Shown: one piece after another, positions 5,665-9,232 of the stretch | Numbering within the stretch: the first letter of the stretch is position 1 | How the letters are laid out: every line of letters begins with the position of its first letter | NCBI GenBank assembly: GCA_035638075.1 | Contig: DASRAU010000011.1 | Location: 1-9,232, forward strand | From: DASRAU01 sp035638075 | GTDB taxonomy: Bacteria; Acidobacteriota; Polarisedimenticolia; Gp22-AA2 | Length of the DNA: 9,232 nucleotides | Direction: 5' to 3' | Program-made: the position numbers and the translations under genes | Notes under the pieces: generated by a model | Database searches by the model: none | Told to the model about the DNA's origin: nothing | The model's input: only the letters and a program-made list of their open reading frames with translations

Positions 5665-6578
5665 CGCTTGCGCGGCGGTCCGTCGACGTCGAGGAAGTCC
5701 CGCAGCTCGGCGACGCGCGCCTCGATCGCCTTCTCGCTCAGCGCGGCCAGGCGGCGGAGGCTGAAGTCTTCGACGCAGAACGAGGCCATGGCCGTGCCGT
5801 AGAGCATCGCCTGGCGCATCGCCGGCCCGCCGACCTTCTTCTCGCGCGCCAGGAAGCCCATGAAGCCGCCGGCGAAGGAGTCCCCCGCCCCGGTCGGATC
5901 GACGGGGCGCTCCACCGGGTACGCGGGCACCGCGAAGTAGTGTCCGCCCTGGAAGAGCGCGGCGCCGAACTCGCCCCGCTTGATCACCAGGAACTTGAGG
6001 CCGAGGTCCATGAGGCGGCGCGCCGCGGCCACCGTGTTCAGCTCGCCGGCGAGCAGCCGCGCTTCCGAGTCGTTGATGACGAGGCCGTGCACGGAGCCCA
6101 GGAGGCGCTTCAGGCTGTCGCTCTTCCCCTCGATCCAGAAGTTCATGGTGTCGCAGGCGACGAACTCCGGCTTCACCTCGCCCAGGACCTGCTGCTGCAG
6201 ATCGGGATCGATGTTGCCGAGGAAGAGGAACGGGGCGCCCTTGTCCTGCTTGCGCATCTTCGGGCGGAACGACTGGAAGACGTTCAGGTGCGTGGCGTGG
6301 GTGGTGCGATCGTTGAGGTCCTCGGAGTATTCGCCGCTCCAGCGGAAGGTCTGGCCGTCCGCCACCTCGAGGCCGGAGACGTCGATGCCGCGCGACTTGA
6401 ACAGGCGGATCGGCTCGTCGCCGAAATCCTTCCCCACCACCGCCACCAGGCGAACCGGCGTGAAATACGACGCGGCGACCGAGAAATACGTCGCCGAGCC
6501 TCCGAGCACCTCGTCGACCTTGCCGTAGGGAGTCTTGACGGTATCGAACGCGACCGAGCCGACGACGAGCAGCGCCAT
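5661..6578 (-). CDS. PfkB-family sugar/nucleoside kinase
   Basis: This is a 305-residue ribokinase-fold enzyme that transfers phosphate from ATP to a sugar or nucleoside hydroxyl. The start MALLVVGSVAFDTVKTP is typical of the family. LGGSATYFS (25-33) is the N-terminal substrate-binding glycine motif, VGKDFGD (48-54) follows, VINDSEARLL (167-176) holds the NxxE motif used for Mg/phosphate binding, and DPTGAGDSFAGGFMG (227-241) is the PfkB signature with catalytic base Asp233 and the anion hole. The frame is open further upstream to 6938, but that extension lies antiparallel-free within the MTAP gene in a different frame and is not family-like, so ATG 6578 is chosen; its ribosome binding site is weak (GGAG 12 bases away). 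It lies 26 bases after the MTAP stop and overlaps the membrane-protein gene. The substrate is not readable; adenosine, a ribose derivative or a methylthioribose-like sugar would fit the neighbourhood. Confidence 0.9.
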   Translation of the reverse strand: MALLVVGSVAFDTVKTPYGKVDEVLGGSATYFSVAASYFTPVRLVAVVGKDFGDEPIRLFKSRGIDVSGLEVADGQTFRWSGEYSEDLNDRTTHATHLNVFQSFRPKMRKQDKGAPFLFLGNIDPDLQQQVLGEVKPEFVACDTMNFWIEGKSDSLKRLLGSVHGLVINDSEARLLAGELNTVAAARRLMDLGLKFLVIKRGEFGAALFQGGHYFAVPAYPVERPVDPTGAGDSFAGGFMGFLAREKKVGGPAMRQAMLYGTAMASFCVEDFSLRRLAALSEKAIEARVAELRDFLDVDGPPRKR

Positions 6579-6604
6579 GTCTTCTGAATCTCCGGGAGAA
6601 AAAG

Positions 6605-7465
6605 TCAGTCGAGCCGCGTCCCCGCGATCGGGCGCAGACGCTTTTTCGCCTCGGCGGGGATGCGGGCCCGTTCGGTCAGGATGGCCATGGCCAGGGCGCT
6701 GCCGCACGGGCAGGTGCGCTTCTCCGGCAGGGAGGCCAGGGTGCGGGTGACGATCGTCTCGGCGTTCCTGGCGTTGTCGTGCAGCCGCGCCACGATCTCC
6801 TCGACGGTGACCGCCCCCTCGTCCTCCTTCCAGCAGTCGAAGTCGGTGACCATGGCCATCGTCGCGTAGCACATCTCCGCTTCGCGCGCGAGCCTGGCCT
6901 CCTGCGCGTTGGTCATGCCGATGACGTCCACGTTCCACGAGCGGTACAAATGCGACTCGGCGCGCGTGGAGAACTGCGGTCCCTCGATGCAGAGATACGT
7001 CCCGCCGTCGTGCAGGCGCACCTTCACTCCTTCGGCCGCGCCGCGCACCACGCCGCGCAGCTCGGCGCAGACGGGGTCGGCGAAGGACACGTGCGCCACC
7101 ACGCCGTCGCCGAAGAAGGTGCTGACACGGCGGCGCGTCCAGTCGATGAACTGGTCCGGCAGCACCACGTCGAGCGGGTGCAGGTTCTCCTTCATGCTGC
7201 CGACGGCCGAGACCGACACCAGCCGCTCGACCCCGAGCATCTTGAACCCGGCGATGTTGGCGCGGAAGTTCAGCTCGGTCGGCAGCAGGCGATGCCCCCG
7301 CCCGTGCCGCGCCAGGAAGACGATGGTCCGGCCGCCGATGACGCCCTTGATGTAGGCGTCGGAGGGCTCCCCGAACGGGGTGTCGACCCGGACTTCCTCG
7401 GCCCGCTCCAGGCCGGCCATGGAATAGAGGCCGCTGCCGCCGATGACCCCGAGCGGCGCGCTCAT
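6605..7465 (-). CDS. mtnP: S-methyl-5'-thioadenosine phosphorylase
   Basis: This 286-residue member of the PNP/MTAP phosphorylase family cleaves methylthioadenosine with phosphate to adenine and 5-methylthioribose-1-phosphate, clearing the by-product of polyamine and other SAM-using pathways in the cytoplasm. The phosphate-binding GGSGLY lies at 9-14, ARHGRGH at 52-58, EGPQFSTRAES at 161-171, MTNAQEARLARE at 184-195, and the adenine-selecting TDFDCW at 207-212. The last two Asp residues mark a 6-aminopurine enzyme rather than guanosine/inosine PNP. A TCPCGSAL segment (251-258) has the CxC pair known to form a disulphide in archaeal MTAP II. ATG 7465 overlaps the upstream TGA (ATGA), with GGAAG five bases before it. 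Length is normal. No mtnA, mtnK or later methionine-salvage gene is in the window. Confidence 0.94.
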   Translation of the reverse strand: MSAPLGVIGGSGLYSMAGLERAEEVRVDTPFGEPSDAYIKGVIGGRTIVFLARHGRGHRLLPTELNFRANIAGFKMLGVERLVSVSAVGSMKENLHPLDVVLPDQFIDWTRRRVSTFFGDGVVAHVSFADPVCAELRGVVRGAAEGVKVRLHDGGTYLCIEGPQFSTRAESHLYRSWNVDVIGMTNAQEARLAREAEMCYATMAMVTDFDCWKEDEGAVTVEEIVARLHDNARNAETIVTRTLASLPEKRTCPCGSALAMAILTERARIPAEAKKRLRPIAGTRLD

Positions 7466-7764
7466 GCCGTCTTCCGCCGCGGCACGACCAGCAGCCGGCC
7501 TCGCGGCCCCCCCTTGTCCACGACCAGCAACGACTGGGCGCCCGCCGAAAACGTAATCGCCAGCGGCTTGAGCGACCCCGCGGCCCGGGCGGCCGCCTTC
7601 AGGGCCGCCTTGCAGCGGGTCTCGACCTGCCGGGCCCGGCGGCGCGCCTCGAGGGCCCGGGCCCCCTGCTGCCGGAGGAAATGGAGCGCCGCCAGCCGCG
7701 CCAGACGCGCGAACGCGGGGTCGGGGGGAAGGGTCAGGATGAGGCGTTCCGGGCGCGCACTCAC
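7462..7764 (-). CDS. Small basic protein coupled to mtnP, function unknown
   Basis: This 100-residue protein begins with GTG 7764 (MSARPERLILTLPPDPAFARL) and ends in the ATGA overlap with mtnP. It is rich in Arg and Ala: a helical stretch RLARLAALHFLRQQG (20-34), a strongly basic helix RRRARQVETRCK (41-52), and two possible beta strands at the end (LAITFSAG, then SLLVVDKGGPRGRLLVVPRR). The opening LTLPPDPAFARLARL resembles the first strand and helix of RsbW-type anti-sigma kinases and related ATPases, but the nucleotide-binding N, G1 and G2 boxes are absent at this length. It has no Shine-Dalgarno; the predicted promoter places the transcript start about four bases before the GTG. Coupling to mtnP argues that it is a real gene. 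Function cannot be assigned. Confidence 0.65.
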   Translation of the reverse strand: MSARPERLILTLPPDPAFARLARLAALHFLRQQGARALEARRRARQVETRCKAALKAAARAAGSLKPLAITFSAGAQSLLVVDKGGPRGRLLVVPRRKTA

Positions 7765-7774
7765 GGGAGGCCGA

Positions 7775-7804
7775 ATCCTAGTGCGCCCTTCGCGGCACTG
7801 TCAA
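7775..7804 (-). promoter_or_regulatory. Promoter of the mtnP operon, probably leaderless
   Basis: On the minus strand a perfect -35 TTGACA (7804-7799) is followed after 18 bases by TAGGAT (7780-7775, four of six -10 matches). The expected transcription start (about 7768) is about four bases from the GTG at 7764, leaving no room for a ribosome binding site. Confidence 0.6.
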
Positions 7805-7828
7805 CCATCCGACAGGGGGCTCAGCGGG

Positions 7829-7857
7829 TTGCGACCCGGGCGGACGGTCTCTAGATT
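7829..7857 (+). promoter_or_regulatory. Promoter of the GGDEF gene, probably leaderless
   Basis: TTGCGA (7829-7834, four of six -35 matches) is followed after 17 bases by TAGATT (7852-7857, four of six -10 matches). The expected start, six to eight bases on, falls at or next to the ATG at 7865. A TANNNT box ending seven bases before the start codon is the usual arrangement for leaderless genes in bacteria that use them. Confidence 0.5.
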
Positions 7858-7864
7858 CGCCCTG

Positions 7865-9232
7865 ATGGGACGAGCCCGGGGAAAGGGTGTGCCGTTTCTG
7901 GACGAGGGGGAACGGCGCTTCACCGTCTTCGCGATCGCGCTGAGCGTCGCGGCGATCGGCGCCTCCCTGCCTTTTCTCGTTCCGGCGCGGCACCTGCTCG
8001 CGGCCTCCGTCATGCCGCTCGCCTGCTTCGGCCTTTTTATTGCTTTGTCCTGGTTCTTCTCGTTCTCGCTCTTTCCGCGCGCCACGCTGTCGATCTCGCT
8101 CGACATGACGTACATGCTGACGGCACTCGCCGTCCTGCCGCCGCCGCTGCCGGTGGCGGTGGCCCTGTTCGGCGGGATCGCCGGCGCCTTCCTGCGGCGG
8201 CTCGACCCGGAGTGCGATCGCAACTCGTACTGGGCCGGGGCCGCCCTCAACACCGGCAGCCTGGTCCTCGCGGCATGGGCGGGACAGTGGGCGGCGAGCG
8301 AGCTCGCGACCGAGTGGCCGGTGAGCGAAGCGACCTGGGGCACGGTCGGCACCATCGCGACTCTCTACGCCGTGTACAGCCTGGCCAACCTGGCGGTGAT
8401 GGTGACCGCGGTCATCCTCAAGGGTGAGCCGGTCTTTCCGTACATCGGGCACTACCTGCGCCTGCTGCCGACGCTCGAGATCTACGCCATCCCGCTGGCG
8501 CTCGGCCTGGCGCTGCTGTACGCCGCCTCCGGCGTCGGCGGCTTCGCGCCGCTCGGGGGGACGATCCTGTTCGCCGCGGCGCTCCTCAAGAAGCTCACGC
8601 GCGCGCGCACCGAGCTGAGCCGCGCCCTGGAGCAGGTGCAATCCCGCACCCGCGAGCTGAAGACCGTCAACACCATCGGCCGGGAGATCAGCAGCAGCCT
8701 CGATCCCCAGGTGGTCTTCTCGCGCATCGCCTTCCACCTGACGCGCATCCTCGACGCGCCTTATCTCATCCTGTCGCTGCGGCAGCGGGGGGCCATCGAG
8801 ACCTACGTCGAGTTCGTGGCCCGCGACGGCCGGGTGCAGCCGCGCCAGGAGCGGCCGCTCGGCGAGGGCTTCACTCACTGGGTCGTCGAGGCCAAGCGGC
8901 CGCTGATGCTCACCGATCTGCACGCCGAGAGGGACTCGCTGCCGTGCGCGCCGGTGGTGCTCGACCCGGAGGTGCGCGCCATCCTCGCGGCGCCATTGCC
9001 GGTGGAGCATGGCAACGAAGCGATCGGCGTGCTGTGCGTGCAGAGCCCGCGCATCGGCGCCTACGGCGTGGAGCACGTCTCGGTGCTGACCACCGTGGCG
9101 CAGCAGGCGGCGGTGGCGATCGACAACGCGCGCAACTACCAGCTCGCCACCGTGGACCAGCTCACCCACCTCTACCTGCGCGATTTCTTCCGCCGCAAGC
9201 TGCAGGAGGAGCAGGCGCGCGCCCAGCGCTAC
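7865..9232 (+). CDS. Membrane sensor GAF-GGDEF protein, probable diguanylate cyclase (3' end outside window)
   Basis: This open frame of 456 codons runs off the right edge. Residues about 20-242 hold roughly seven hydrophobic segments (near 20-40, 47-70, 83-110, 122-145, 158-185, 200-222, 226-242), a membrane-embedded sensor like the MASE-type modules. A coiled linker (243-268, LTRARTELSRALEQVQSR) leads to a GAF domain (about 268-425: TIGREISSSLDPQVVF, ILAAPLPVEHGNEAIGVL, VAQQAAVAIDNARNY). The last 28 residues, TVDQLTHLYLRDFFRRKL then EEQARAQRY, match the beginning of a GGDEF domain, which makes cyclic di-GMP from GTP at the membrane. The usual DxLTxLxNR motif reads DQLTHLYLR, with Leu438 replacing Asn. 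The GGDEF signature itself lies beyond the window. ATG 7865 is chosen because the promoter points to it; TTG 7829 with AGGGGG (7814-7819) is an alternative. Confidence 0.85.
   Translation, partial: MGRARGKGVPFLDEGERRFTVFAIALSVAAIGASLPFLVPARHLLAASVMPLACFGLFIALSWFFSFSLFPRATLSISLDMTYMLTALAVLPPPLPVAVALFGGIAGAFLRRLDPECDRNSYWAGAALNTGSLVLAAWAGQWAASELATEWPVSEATWGTVGTIATLYAVYSLANLAVMVTAVILKGEPVFPYIGHYLRLLPTLEIYAIPLALGLALLYAASGVGGFAPLGGTILFAAALLKKLTRARTELSRALEQVQSRTRELKTVNTIGREISSSLDPQVVFSRIAFHLTRILDAPYLILSLRQRGAIETYVEFVARDGRVQPRQERPLGEGFTHWVVEAKRPLMLTDLHAERDSLPCAPVVLDPEVRAILAAPLPVEHGNEAIGVLCVQSPRIGAYGVEHVSVLTTVAQQAAVAIDNARNYQLATVDQLTHLYLRDFFRRKLQEEQARAQRY

Noticed and set aside
4852..5802. Plus-strand open frame of about 316 residues
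   Set aside because: It is antisense to the membrane-protein gene and to the 3' end of the kinase gene, with charged low-complexity sequence and no family similarity.
6579..6938. 120-residue N-terminal extension of the PfkB kinase
   Set aside because: It lies entirely within the mtnP gene region in another frame; MALLVVGSVAFD at 6578 is a typical kinase start.
7778..9169. Minus-strand open frame of about 463 residues
   Set aside because: It is antisense to the membrane GAF-GGDEF gene, whose domains are clear; the product is His/Arg/Gln-rich low-complexity sequence.

Overview
The window is GC-rich DNA, tightly packed with genes and lacking any rRNA, tRNA or CRISPR array. Start codons include GTG and TTG, neighbouring genes repeatedly share a 4-base ATGA stop/start overlap, and several proteins have a DUF4388, degenerate-receiver or GGDEF architecture. 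Together these suggest a high-GC environmental bacterium such as an Acidobacteriota or Myxococcota member. This is inference, because no phylogenetic marker strong enough to settle it is present.

Left edge to 1284: the 3' end of a transposase-like gene (2-415, +), a 168-base gap, a secreted conserved protein of unknown function (584-1132, +), and a convergent intergenic stretch with a possible terminator. 1285-4874, minus strand: an operon read from a strong sigma70-type promoter (about 4846-4874) in the order ribH (lumazine synthase), nusB, a DUF4388/receiver-like/GAF protein, then a zinc-ribbon/pseudo-receiver protein. The first pair is the familiar riboflavin/antitermination pair. The last two overlap by ATGA and look like a signalling module in which both receiver domains have lost key phosphorylation residues. 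A perfect 8-bp dyad brackets the -10 box of the ribH promoter and could be an operator.

4888-7804, minus strand: a second operon read from another near-consensus promoter (7775-7804), in the order small 100-aa protein, methylthioadenosine phosphorylase, PfkB-family kinase, multi-pass membrane protein. Two of its three junctions are ATGA overlaps and the third is a 26-base gap, so these genes probably act together in nucleoside or methylthioadenosine salvage. 7829-9232, plus strand: a divergent promoter drives a membrane-anchored GAF-GGDEF protein (probable diguanylate cyclase) that runs off the right edge. At the divergent locus both predicted transcription starts fall within a few bases of the start codons, and neither gene has a clear Shine-Dalgarno, so both look leaderless.

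No complete novel defence or mobile system is visible. The most interesting items are the leaderless divergent promoter pair, the operator-like dyad at ribH, the pair of degenerate receiver proteins, the MTAP-kinase-membrane cassette, and a GGDEF domain that lacks its usual guanine-contacting asparagine.
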